From CBDESM01 sp965242485 (lineage in GTDB: Bacteria > Chloroflexota > Dehalococcoidia > Bin125): 64,000 nucleotides of DNA. The stretch covers positions 2,294,001 to 2,358,000 of the forward strand of contig CBDESM010000003.1 in NCBI GenBank assembly GCA_965242485.1, written 5' to 3'. Position 1 is the stretch's first letter; every line of letters begins with the position of its first letter. This document shows positions 1 to 7,712 of the stretch, piece after piece. A program made the translations under genes and the position numbers. The notes under the pieces are model-generated. The model was not told the origin of the DNA. It did no database searches and saw only the letters and a program-made list of their open reading frames with translations.

Positions 1-602
1 GCGCGGTTGCGCCGCAGCTGCTCGGAGAGCTGGTCGAAGTCGCGGCCGGAGAGGTCCTGCAGGGCGATCCCGAAGCGGTGGTGCAGCTCCTGCTTCCACT
101 TCGCGCGCAGGCCGGCCGGGCAGATCACGAGCAGCCGGTGCAGCGCCCCGCGCGCGGCCAGCTCGCGGATGATCAGCGCCGCCTCGATCGTCTTGCCCAG
201 CCCGACCTCGTCCGCGATCAGCAGCCCCTGCGCCCGATGCTGGATGAACTGCAGCACGGGGCGGAACTGGTAGGGCAGGAACTCCGTGCGCGAAGCGCCG
301 ATCGAGAAGATCACGTCGGCGAACTCGTGCCGGTACTTGAGCAGTGCGAGGTCGGCCATGAAGTCGGCCGCGCGCGCGAACCGCGGGCCGCCCGGGCGCA
401 GCGCGGCCAGGCTCGAGGCGTCGACCCAGCCGCTGCCGCTGCCGTCGAGCCAGGCGACCAGGCACTGCTCGACGCCGCCGATCGCGCGCGGGTCGTCCTC
501 GATGATCCCGATCCGCCCCGGCTCGCCCGGGCGGTGCACCTTGTCGCCCCGCGAAAAGCCGTCCCGCGAAAACCCTGCCGAAGACGCCGCTGCCTGCTCC
601 AT
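1..602 (-). CDS. SNF2-family helicase, N-terminal fragment
   Basis: Only the first 200 or so residues are present; the gene runs off the left edge. Translating the minus strand from the ATG at 602 gives a basic, Gly-rich N-terminal segment (around RGDKVHRPGEPGRIGIIED, residues 18-36). This resembles the small beta domain that precedes the motor in RapA/DrmD-type SNF2 ATPases. Next comes a Walker A motif DEVGLGKTIEA (Lys about residue 137) and a motif Ia region, LLVICPAGLRAKWKQEL. Such proteins are ATP-driven DNA translocases; some RapA-like members recycle RNA polymerase and others belong to phage-defence systems such as DISARM. The fragment cannot decide between them because the C-terminal helicase lobe and partner genes lie outside the window. 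A TATCCT box and a GGAGG element lie upstream in the 110-bp gap shared with the divergent gene at 713. Confidence 0.85.
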   Translation of the reverse strand, partial: MEQAAASSAGFSRDGFSRGDKVHRPGEPGRIGIIEDDPRAIGGVEQCLVAWLDGSGSGWVDASSLAALRPGGPRFARAADFMADLALLKYRHEFADVIFSIGASRTEFLPYQFRPVLQFIQHRAQGLLIADEVGLGKTIEAALIIRELAARGALHRLLVICPAGLRAKWKQELHHRFGIALQDLSGRDFDQLSEQLRRNR

Positions 603-712
603 CGCGTGCCTCCGCGCGCGAGGATAGGCGCGGCTCCGCTAGCCTCGCGCGGCATCGGCCGCAGCGGGGACGCGCCCGCCGCGGATGCCGATGCGCGGGC
701 GAGGAGCGGGAG

Positions 713-1126
713 ATGGCCGAACATTCGACGCCGCTGGTGCTGCCGCCGGGCGCGCTGCCGCCGGCGCGGCCGGCGCCGCCGCCGCAGGGCGCGCCGTTCG
801 ACCGCCGCTTCTTCGAGCAGGTGCTGCCGCAGGCCGTGCAGGCCTATTGCTCGCAGGTCGCCTGCACGATGCCGCTGGTCGAGCTGCGCACGGTCGACGG
901 GGCGACGCATTACATCCGCGCAATCTCCGCGGTTTCGGACCAGTGGGTGGCGCTGCACGTGCAGGAGCAGCACGAGGAGCGGCCGGTCCAGGTCTTCATC
1001 CCGTATCCGACGATTCTGCGGGTCGAGGTGCACCCGGAGCCGGGCGCGGAGATGCGCGGGATGGGCTTCCTGCCGATGGCCGCGGCGCCGGCCGAGCCGC
1101 GGCTGGAGGCGGGCCGGGAGGGCTGA
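713..1126 (+). CDS. conserved hypothetical protein, 137 aa
   Basis: A 137-residue soluble protein that I do not recognise. It has a Pro/Ala-rich N-terminus (residues 5-28) and then a compact mixed alpha/beta core with alternating hydrophobics, for example the stretch VQVFIPYPTILRVEVHP. A second Pro/Glu-rich tail follows. The core could be a small beta-barrel (Sm-like or PilZ-like size), but no diagnostic motif is visible. The start ATG is preceded by GGGAG at 704-708. A TAGCCT box at 639-644 could be its -10 element, giving a leader of roughly 60 nt. It is transcribed away from the SNF2 fragment and towards the peptide transporter operon, from which it is separated by 163 bp with a promoter of its own. 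Confidence 0.6.
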   Translation: MAEHSTPLVLPPGALPPARPAPPPQGAPFDRRFFEQVLPQAVQAYCSQVACTMPLVELRTVDGATHYIRAISAVSDQWVALHVQEQHEERPVQVFIPYPTILRVEVHPEPGAEMRGMGFLPMAAAPAEPRLEAGREG

Positions 1127-1172
1127 GCGGCTTGCACGCGGAACCGAACCTTACGGATTCGCGTACAAAATG

Positions 1173-1201
1173 TTGACGCATCTCTGACAACTGGGTAACT
1201 T
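1173..1201 (+). promoter_or_regulatory. candidate sigma-70-type promoter of the peptide transporter operon
   Basis: TTGACG at 1173-1178 is followed after exactly 17 nt by TAACTT at 1196-1201. The -35 hexamer is close to consensus and the -10 is weak. It lies 88 bp before the ATG of the binding-protein gene and is the only good -35 in this gap. Confidence 0.4.
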
Positions 1202-1289
1202 TCCGCGAATACCCGAACGGCCTCCGCGGCCGCGAGGGCGAGGCCAGTCTTTGGGCGGAGCGAGATGCCGCCCATGGAGGAGGACACCA

Positions 1290-3353
1290 ATGGCAGAGCG
1301 AAACTACTGGCAGCGGATGCGCAGGCAGCAGCTGTCGCGCCGGGCCCTGCTCGGCGCCAGCGCCCGCGCCGGCGTCGGGGCGGCCGGCCTCGCGCTCGTC
1401 GGCTGCGGCGATGACGACGATGACAGCGCGCAGCAGCAGCAGGCCCAGCCCGCGGCCGCGGCGGCGCAGCAGCAGCAGGCCCAGCAGCAGGACGCCGCGC
1501 AGCAGCAGGCCGAGCAAGCCGCGCAGCAGGAAGCCCAGACGCAGGACGACGAGCAGGAGCGCCAGGCCGCGGCGGAGGCGGCGGCCGGCGGCGGCTGGCC
1601 CGCGCCGGGCATGGGCGGCACCTCGATCGCCCCGTACGTCGGCCTCAGCAGCGGCAACCCGCCCACGCTCGACCCCTACGAGAACCTCACCTACCGCGCC
1701 CAGCACGCCGGCGGCTACCACTACTCCAAGCTGCTCCGCGAGATCGAGGGCGCGCCCGGCGTCGACCCGATCAACGGCTCCGAGGTCACCGGCGACGCCG
1801 CCCCCGGCGTCCCCGAGATCGTCGACCCCACGACCTACATCTTCAGCATCCGCGACGACATCTTCTGGCACGACGTCGAGCCGCTCAACGGCCGCCAGAT
1901 GACGATCGACGACATCCTCAAGACCCAGGAGCGCTTCGTCGAGATCTCCGCCAACTCCGCCAGCTGGGGCGCGGTGGTCGACACCTTCGAGGGCGGCGAG
2001 GACCGCACCATCACGATCGGCCTCAAGCGCCCGCACGCGCCCTTCCTGACCCTCGTCTCCTCCTCGCAGCACCTCCTGATCGTGCCGCAGGAGATCGTCG
2101 ACGACGGCACCGTCGCCGAGCGCCCCGTCGGCTCCGGCCCGTGGGTCTTCCAGGAGTTCGAGCCCGACGTCGCCCTGCGCTGGCGGCGCAACGAGAACTG
2201 GCACATCAAGGCGCCCGACGGCAGCGCGCTCCCGCTCTGCTCGAACATCACGGCGACGATGAACGCCAACCCCGACGTCATCATCAGCTCCCTCGCCGGC
2301 GGCGGACTCGACTACTCCTCGCTCTCCGGCTCCACCTTCGCGCTGATGAAGGAGCAGGTCCAGGACCGCGACAACTACACCGAGGAGGACTTCTTCGTCT
2401 TCACCAAGAACACCGTCCCCGGCGGCTTCTACTTCAACTTCTCGATCGCGCCCTGGAACGACCCGCGCATGCGCGTCGCCCTCTCCCGCGCGCTCGACCG
2501 TGACGCCGTCCTGGCCCAGACCGACGACACCGGCCGCGGCGGCTGGCACAGCGCCATCTCGCAGCTGCCGCCCTACTGGCTCGACCCGAAGGACCTCTCC
2601 GGCTTCGGCGAGCAGTACGAGGGCGTCAACTCCGGCGTCAACTTCCACGTCGACATCGCCGAGGCGCGCAAACTGATGGACGCGGCCGGCTACCCCGACG
2701 GCGTGCAGGCCAACTGCCACAACACCGCCGACTACGGCGCGTCGGCCAACAACTTCTTCGAGGCCTGCGTCGCCTCCGTGCTCCAGGGCGGCTTCCTCTT
2801 CGAGATCGCCTCGAAGGAGTACGCGGCCTACATCGCCAGCACCTTCCGCGGCAACTTCCCGGACGACTGGGACGGCGAACGCCCGGACATCGCGATCGGC
2901 CCGCTCTACGGCGGCGCGCTCGACCCCGAGGACCTCTTCGCGGCCTGCTACGACCGCAGCTCCGGGCGCCACAACTGGGGCTCGTCCAACCGCGTCGCCG
3001 AGGACTCGGTCAGCGACCTCGACACCGGCGGCAACGCGCCGGCATGGTTCCATCCGAGCGCGGCCATCGGCGGCGGACCCCAGGAGGACGAGAAGCTCCA
3101 CTCCATGTTCGAGGAGCAGCGCGGCATCCTCGACCTCGAGGAGCGGATCGACTACATCAACGATCTCCAGCGCTACATGGCGACGCAGATGTACCTCGTG
3201 CCGTACCCGGCCACCGCGGGCGTCTGGGCCATCAACCCCTGGGTCAAGCACCTCAACTACGACAACGTCAACATCAAGGCGACCTACGGTCGCGGCAACG
3301 CCTTCATCCCCATGATCTGGATCGATGAGGAAACGAAGGAAGCCACCACCTAG
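1290..3353 (+). CDS. family 5 extracellular peptide-binding lipoprotein of ABC transporter
   Basis: Substrate-binding protein of a DppA/OppA-type ABC importer, expected outside the membrane and lipid-anchored. The 687-residue product starts at the ATG at 1290, with GGAGGAGG at 1276-1283; an upstream in-frame start lacks this site. The N-terminus has a twin-arginine signature (SRRALL, Arg17-Arg18), a hydrophobic stretch and a lipobox ending LVGC (Cys39). A poly-Asp run and about 60 residues of Gln/Ala/Glu low complexity then form a linker encoded by CAG/GCG-rich DNA. The remainder has the SBP_bac_5 fold signature, including NPPTLDPYENLTYR near the start and RVALSRALDRDAV in the middle. Two permease genes follow after a 75-bp gap with a hairpin, so it heads an operon. 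No ATPase genes are nearby. The ligand is inferred only from family (peptides or nickel-type substrates). Confidence 0.85.
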   Translation: MAERNYWQRMRRQQLSRRALLGASARAGVGAAGLALVGCGDDDDDSAQQQQAQPAAAAAQQQQAQQQDAAQQQAEQAAQQEAQTQDDEQERQAAAEAAAGGGWPAPGMGGTSIAPYVGLSSGNPPTLDPYENLTYRAQHAGGYHYSKLLREIEGAPGVDPINGSEVTGDAAPGVPEIVDPTTYIFSIRDDIFWHDVEPLNGRQMTIDDILKTQERFVEISANSASWGAVVDTFEGGEDRTITIGLKRPHAPFLTLVSSSQHLLIVPQEIVDDGTVAERPVGSGPWVFQEFEPDVALRWRRNENWHIKAPDGSALPLCSNITATMNANPDVIISSLAGGGLDYSSLSGSTFALMKEQVQDRDNYTEEDFFVFTKNTVPGGFYFNFSIAPWNDPRMRVALSRALDRDAVLAQTDDTGRGGWHSAISQLPPYWLDPKDLSGFGEQYEGVNSGVNFHVDIAEARKLMDAAGYPDGVQANCHNTADYGASANNFFEACVASVLQGGFLFEIASKEYAAYIASTFRGNFPDDWDGERPDIAIGPLYGGALDPEDLFAACYDRSSGRHNWGSSNRVAEDSVSDLDTGGNAPAWFHPSAAIGGGPQEDEKLHSMFEEQRGILDLEERIDYINDLQRYMATQMYLVPYPATAGVWAINPWVKHLNYDNVNIKATYGRGNAFIPMIWIDEETKEATT

Positions 3354-3376
3354 CGCCATCAGTCGCAACTAGCCGG

Positions 3377-3400
3377 GCCCGCCCCCGAACCGGGGCGGGC
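3377..3400 (+). terminator. intra-operon GC hairpin
   Basis: A 9-bp perfect stem (3377-3385 with 3392-3400) closes a 6-nt loop, directly after the binding-protein gene. No T-run follows, so it is more likely an attenuator or 3'-end stabiliser. Such a hairpin would keep binding-protein mRNA in excess over permease mRNA, as is common in ABC operons. Confidence 0.5.
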
Positions 3401-3428
3401 TTGGCGGCTGCGCGCGGGAGCCGACGCC

Positions 3429-4394
3429 TTGCGCCAGTACATCATCCGCCGCGTCCTGCTGATCGTCCCGACCCTGCTGGGGGTCACCGTCTTGGTGTCC
3501 CTGATGGTTGAGATCCTGCCCGGCGACTTCGTCGACACGCTGCTCGAGGACTACACCGGGCAGGGCGAGAGCATCCAGGAGTTCCGGGCCCGGGTCGAAG
3601 AACAGCTCGGACTCGGCAAACCGTGGCACGAGGCCTACGCGACTTGGCTCTGGAACGCCATCCAAGGCGACTTCGGCACCTCCCTGCAAGGCTCGTTCCG
3701 CACCGTCTGGGCCGAACTCGGCGCGCGCATCCCCGTCACCATGGAGCTGGGCATCCTCTCGCTCTTCGTCGGCACCTTGGTCGCCGTCCCGGTCGGCGTC
3801 TATGCCGCCGTGCGCCAGGACACGGCCGGCGACTACGTCCTGCGCGGCTTGGCCGTGCTGGCTTTGGCCTTGCCCGGCTTCTGGCTCGCCGTGCTGATCA
3901 TCAGCATCGTCTTCCCCAGGCTCGGCTTGCCTCCATTGCCCGTCGAGTACGCCACCCCGACTGAAGACCTCGTCGAAAACCTGCGCAAGATGTACGTGCC
4001 CGCGATCTTGCTCGGCACCGCTTTGGCCGGCCCCGTCATGCGGCTCACCCGCGGCGAGATGCTCGAAGTCCTCCGCCAGGACTACGTCCGCACCGCCCGC
4101 GCCAAGGGCCTCCGCGAAAACGTCGTGGTGGTCCGGCACGCCCTGCGCAACGCGATGATCCCCCTGCTCACCATCCTCGGCCTGCAAGCCGGCCTGCTGA
4201 TCGGCGGCTCCGTGATCATGGAGAGCATCTTCAACCTGCCCGGCATGGGCCTGAAGATGATCGACGCGCTCAAGCGCCGCGACATCCCCGTGATCATGGG
4301 CATCATGGTCGTGATCGCCTTCTTCGTGATCGTCGTGAACCTGATCGTGGACCTGCTCTACGCCGTCGTCGATCCCAGGATCCGCTACTCATGA
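3429..4394 (+). CDS. ABC transporter permease, DppB/OppB type
   Basis: Inner-membrane subunit of the peptide importer. It is 321 residues, the normal length for DppB-like permeases. It begins RQYIIRRVLLIVPTLLGVT after a TTG start at 3429, with GGGAG about 10 nt upstream; no ATG fits better. The N-terminal helix is followed by a periplasmic segment with ILPGDFVDT, several membrane helices and the cytoplasmic coupling loop YVRTARAKGLRENVVVVRHA (the EAA loop that contacts the ATPase). The C-terminus is hydrophobic. Its stop overlaps the start of the next permease in an ATGA, indicating translational coupling. Confidence 0.9.
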   Translation: MRQYIIRRVLLIVPTLLGVTVLVSLMVEILPGDFVDTLLEDYTGQGESIQEFRARVEEQLGLGKPWHEAYATWLWNAIQGDFGTSLQGSFRTVWAELGARIPVTMELGILSLFVGTLVAVPVGVYAAVRQDTAGDYVLRGLAVLALALPGFWLAVLIISIVFPRLGLPPLPVEYATPTEDLVENLRKMYVPAILLGTALAGPVMRLTRGEMLEVLRQDYVRTARAKGLRENVVVVRHALRNAMIPLLTILGLQAGLLIGGSVIMESIFNLPGMGLKMIDALKRRDIPVIMGIMVVIAFFVIVVNLIVDLLYAVVDPRIRYS

Positions 4395-5746
4395 GCGACG
4401 CCGCGCCCGTCGTCGAGGACGCCGCCGCGCCGATCGCCGATCGCCGTTCCCCCGCCGAATGGGTGCGCGAACAGCTCGAACTGCTGATCGACCGCGCCGT
4501 CTCCAGCCCGATCGGGTTCATCAGCGCCATGCTGATCATGCTGGTCGCCGGTACGATCGGCTTCGCGATCGCGATCGTGATCATGCCGTGGTGGATGTAC
4601 CGCCGCCGCAAGTACCTCGGCGCGTTCGGCGCCGTGATCCTGCTCGCCTGCGTGATCGTCGCCATCTTCGCCCCTTGGATCCACACCACCGAAGTGCCGG
4701 CTCCCGGCATCCCCGCCTACGCCGTGACCGGCCCCGACCGCCTGCTCCCGCCCAGCGTCGACCATGTCCTCGGCACCGACAACCTCGGCCGCGATTACGT
4801 CACCCGCATCGTCTTCGGCGCTGAAGTGACCGTCCTCGTCGGCTTCGGCACCGTCATCGTCACCGCCTTCCTCGCCACCGCCATCGGGCTCGTCTCGGGC
4901 TACTTCGCCGGCGGCGCGCCGCGCTGGTCGCTCTACGCGCCCAGGCCCCTGCTCGCGCTCCCCTTCGGGCTCTGGTACCTGCTTTCGCTGCCCACCGCCC
5001 TGCTCGTCTTCATGCTCAGGCTCGTCGTCCGCGTCATCGACATCGCCACCCTCTACATCTTCCACGAACGGATCGAGCGCTTCGTCGATTCCAACCTCGC
5101 CCGCCTCCCCTCCCGCTCCGGCGCCCTGCCCGACATCGACATCACGATCCAGCGCGTCGTCGACGTCTGGAACGCCTTCCCCGCGATCTTCCTGATCCTC
5201 GGCATCCTCGCCGTGCTCGGCTCCGGCGGCACCGGCTTCCTCGGCCTCGGGCGCGGCCCCAACTTCGGCCCGCAGGCCGAATTCGGCGATCAGTGGATTT
5301 GGGAAGTCTTCCCGCGCACCACCGTCGTCATCGTCACGCTCGCCGTCGTGCTCGCGGCCGGCAACTCGCGCATCGTCCGCGGCGCCGTGCTCGCCACCCG
5401 CGCGGCGCAGTACGTCGAGGCCGCCCGCTCGCTCGGCGCGACCAACGCGCGGATCATGATCGCCCACATCATCCCCAACGTGATGGCGACGATCATCATC
5501 CTCTCCTCGATCAACCTCGGCGTCGCCGTGCTCGCCGAAGCGGCCATCTCCTTCCTCGGCTTCGGCATCCCCCCGCCCTACCCGACTTGGGGCCGGGACT
5601 CCTCCGGCGTCGCGCTCACCTACGGCACCCAGAACTGGTGGATGGCCGTCTTCCCCGGCCTCGCCATCGCCATCGCCGTCTTCGGCTTCAACATGATGGG
5701 CGACGCGCTCCGCGACATCCTCGACCCGCGCCTGCGCGGCACCTAG
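4391..5746 (+). CDS. ABC transporter permease, DppC/OppC type, with extra membrane segment
   Basis: Second inner-membrane subunit of the importer. The coupling loop EAARSLGATNARIMIAHII and the C-terminal signature FGFNMMGDALRDILDPRLRG identify the DppC family. At 451 residues it is about 150 longer than typical members. The extra length lies in two places: an N-terminal region of about 75 residues with one added hydrophobic helix, and an insertion after GYFAGG (around residues 175-255) with further hydrophobic segments and a charged stretch, HERIERFVDSNLARL. Conserved family blocks flank the insertion, so it does not look like a frameshift. It is the last gene of the operon; dppD/dppF-like ATPases must be supplied from elsewhere. 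Confidence 0.88.
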   Translation: MSDAAPVVEDAAAPIADRRSPAEWVREQLELLIDRAVSSPIGFISAMLIMLVAGTIGFAIAIVIMPWWMYRRRKYLGAFGAVILLACVIVAIFAPWIHTTEVPAPGIPAYAVTGPDRLLPPSVDHVLGTDNLGRDYVTRIVFGAEVTVLVGFGTVIVTAFLATAIGLVSGYFAGGAPRWSLYAPRPLLALPFGLWYLLSLPTALLVFMLRLVVRVIDIATLYIFHERIERFVDSNLARLPSRSGALPDIDITIQRVVDVWNAFPAIFLILGILAVLGSGGTGFLGLGRGPNFGPQAEFGDQWIWEVFPRTTVVIVTLAVVLAAGNSRIVRGAVLATRAAQYVEAARSLGATNARIMIAHIIPNVMATIIILSSINLGVAVLAEAAISFLGFGIPPPYPTWGRDSSGVALTYGTQNWWMAVFPGLAIAIAVFGFNMMGDALRDILDPRLRGT

Positions 5747-5776
5747 GCCGCGCCGCGTTCCTCCAGCCTTCGCCCG

Positions 5777-7597
5777 CTACTTGCGTCGGAACTGCCTGAG
5801 CAGATCGTCGGCCGAGAACTCCAGCATCGTCGGCCGCCCGTGCGGGCACGAGTGCGGGTTGTCGCAACGCTCCAGGTCGCGCAGGATCCGGGTCATCGCG
5901 GGGGCGTCCAGCGGATGCCCGCGGCGGACGGCGCCGTGGCAGGCGGCGGTGGCGGCGGCGCGCTCGAAGCGCTGCGGCGGGGGGGTCGCGCCGGCGACTT
6001 TCTCCAACACGTCCAGCACCAGCCGTTCCGCGTCGGCGATCTCGACCGCGGCCGGCAGCGCCGACAGCCGCAGCGCCAGCGCGCCGAAGGGGCGGATCGC
6101 GAAGCCGAGCCGCTCCAGTTCGCCGGCCGCGTCTTCATATGCGGCCGCCGCCTCCGCGCCCGGCTCGATCGTGATCGGCTCCAGCAGCGGCTGCTGCGCG
6201 CCGGCCTCGCCGAGTTCCGACGACCCCGCCAGCAGCCGCTCGTAGAGCACCCGCTCGTGCGCCCCGTGTTGATCGACGAGGATCAGCCCTTCCGCGCCCT
6301 CGGCGATGATGAAGGTGCGGTGCAGCTGCCCGACCATCCGCAGCGGCCGCAAGCCGGGAGTCCGGATGTCGCTCTCCGGCTCATCGGGAGACGCCCGCCC
6401 GCCCGACGGCAGCGAGGCCCGCGGCCCGGGCAAGTTCGATCCCCGCCCCCGCCAGGATGACTCCGGCGGCGTCGAGAGCCGTCCCGCCGGCAGGGCTTCT
6501 TCGGAGTAGTCGAGTCCCGACGAGGCGCGGCGCAGCCGCATCGGCGCGTTCGCGCGGCGCTCGGCCAGCGTTTCGCGCAGCGTCCGCCGCAGCAGCGAGG
6601 CGGCCAGATTCGCGCCGCGCAGATCGACCCGCGCCTTGGCCGGATGCACGTTCACGTCGACCGCGCCCGTCGGCGCGCGCAGCCGCGCGACCACGATCGG
6701 GAAGCGCCCCGGCGGCAGCCAGTCGCGGTAGGCCTCCTGCATCGACCAGGCCAGCGCCCGGTCCTGCACGGGCCGCCCGTCGATGAAGAGCCGCAGCCCG
6801 TCGCGCGCCCGCCGATGGTCTTCCGGCGCGCCCGCGATCCCGTCCAGTTCGAGCGGGCCCGCTTCGGTTTCCGCCGAAGCCGCGAACGGCCAGGCCCGGC
6901 CCGCGGCGTCGCGCCCGAAGACCGCGCCGAAGGCTTCCTGCAGCGCCGCCGCGCCCGCTTCCGCGCCGCCGTCGTGGACGAACGCCTCGCGGCCCTCGAT
7001 CGTGACGCGGATATCCGCATCGGGACGGGCCAGCGCGGCATCGGTGCAGACGCGCAGCAGCGCCGTCCGCTCCGCCCGCGCGCTCGGCAGGAAGGCGCGG
7101 CGCGCCGGCAGCGGGTCGAACAGTCCGCGCGCGCTGATCGAGGTGCCCGGCGCCCGCCCGACGGGGCCAGAGTCGACCAGCGCGCCGGATGCAAACTCGA
7201 TCCGCGCGCCGGTCGACTCGCCCGCTGCGCGGCTCTCCGCGACCAGGCTGCCGGCCGCGGCCGCAATCGCCGGCAGCGCCTCGCCGCGGAATCCGTACGA
7301 CGCCACGCTCCACAGCTCTTCCGCCGTGGACAGCTTCGACGTCGCGTGCCGCTCGAACGCCGTCGCCAGCTGATCCGCCGCGATCCCCGCCCCGTCGTCA
7401 TGCACCGCGAGCAAGTCCAGTCCGCCCCCCGCGATCTCGACGGAAATCCGCCGCGCCCCCGCATCAAGCGAGTTCTCGACCAGCTCCTTCAACGCCGCCG
7501 CCGGCCGCTCCACCACCTCCCCCGCCGCGATCTTCCCCGCCACCGCCTCCGGCAACCGCCGAATCTCCCTGCTCGCGCCCTGTTCGCCGCGCACCAT
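5777..7597 (-). CDS. mutL: DNA mismatch repair protein MutL
   Basis: ATPase and endonuclease that couples mismatch recognition by MutS to strand removal. The GHKL domain shows KELVENSLDAG (catalytic Glu38, Asn42), DDGAGI and YGFRGEAL. A transducer region with VNVHPAK follows, then a variable linker, and then the C-terminal endonuclease domain. The metal motif reads DQHGAHERVLYE, one Ala-to-Gly change from the usual DQHAxxER. Other metal-site elements are ACHGAVRRG and CPHGRPT near the end. The intact metal site implies the incising, MutH-independent form. Length (606 aa) is normal. The start ATG lies 6 nt after a TAACAT box (7604-7609), which suggests a leaderless mRNA. No mutS lies alongside; the mutS2 at 32.4 kb is a different family. 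Confidence 0.95.
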   Translation of the reverse strand: MVRGEQGASREIRRLPEAVAGKIAAGEVVERPAAALKELVENSLDAGARRISVEIAGGGLDLLAVHDDGAGIAADQLATAFERHATSKLSTAEELWSVASYGFRGEALPAIAAAAGSLVAESRAAGESTGARIEFASGALVDSGPVGRAPGTSISARGLFDPLPARRAFLPSARAERTALLRVCTDAALARPDADIRVTIEGREAFVHDGGAEAGAAALQEAFGAVFGRDAAGRAWPFAASAETEAGPLELDGIAGAPEDHRRARDGLRLFIDGRPVQDRALAWSMQEAYRDWLPPGRFPIVVARLRAPTGAVDVNVHPAKARVDLRGANLAASLLRRTLRETLAERRANAPMRLRRASSGLDYSEEALPAGRLSTPPESSWRGRGSNLPGPRASLPSGGRASPDEPESDIRTPGLRPLRMVGQLHRTFIIAEGAEGLILVDQHGAHERVLYERLLAGSSELGEAGAQQPLLEPITIEPGAEAAAAYEDAAGELERLGFAIRPFGALALRLSALPAAVEIADAERLVLDVLEKVAGATPPPQRFERAAATAACHGAVRRGHPLDAPAMTRILRDLERCDNPHSCPHGRPTMLEFSADDLLRQFRRK

Positions 7598-7603
7598 GTT
7601 TGA

Positions 7604-7609
7604 ATGTTA
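7604..7609 (-). promoter_or_regulatory. -10 box of mutL (leaderless promoter candidate)
   Basis: TAACAT on the minus strand ends 6 nt before the mutL ATG, so transcription would begin at or next to the start codon. No convincing -35 is visible. Confidence 0.5.
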
Positions 7610-7700
7610 TGACCAGTAGGCATCTTGCGCTGCCGGCCTTCCGAAACCGTCGGCGCGCTGTGCAATCAGGCGGACTCTCGCGCGTTCCGCGATCTGCGGA

Positions 7701-7706
7701 TAATGT
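7701..7706 (+). promoter_or_regulatory. -10 box of the second binding-protein gene (leaderless promoter candidate)
   Basis: TAATGT ends 6 nt before the GTG at 7713. No Shine-Dalgarno sequence precedes the GTG, which supports both the start choice and a leaderless transcript. Confidence 0.5.
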
Positions 7707-7712
7707 GAATCC

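Noticed and set aside
78..1187. 369-codon plus-strand frame across the left edge
   Set aside because: It is antisense to the SNF2 fragment and then overlaps the 713-1126 gene in another frame; the protein is Arg-rich with no motif.
1431..1570. CAG/GCG-rich repetitive stretch as a CRISPR or VNTR element
   Set aside because: No spacer/repeat structure; it encodes the Gln/Ala linker of a lipoprotein.
996..3368. 790-codon minus-strand frame opposite the peptide-binding protein
   Set aside because: Shadow of a high-GC gene; Val/Asp/Arg-biased composition and no motif, while the plus strand carries a complete family 5 protein.
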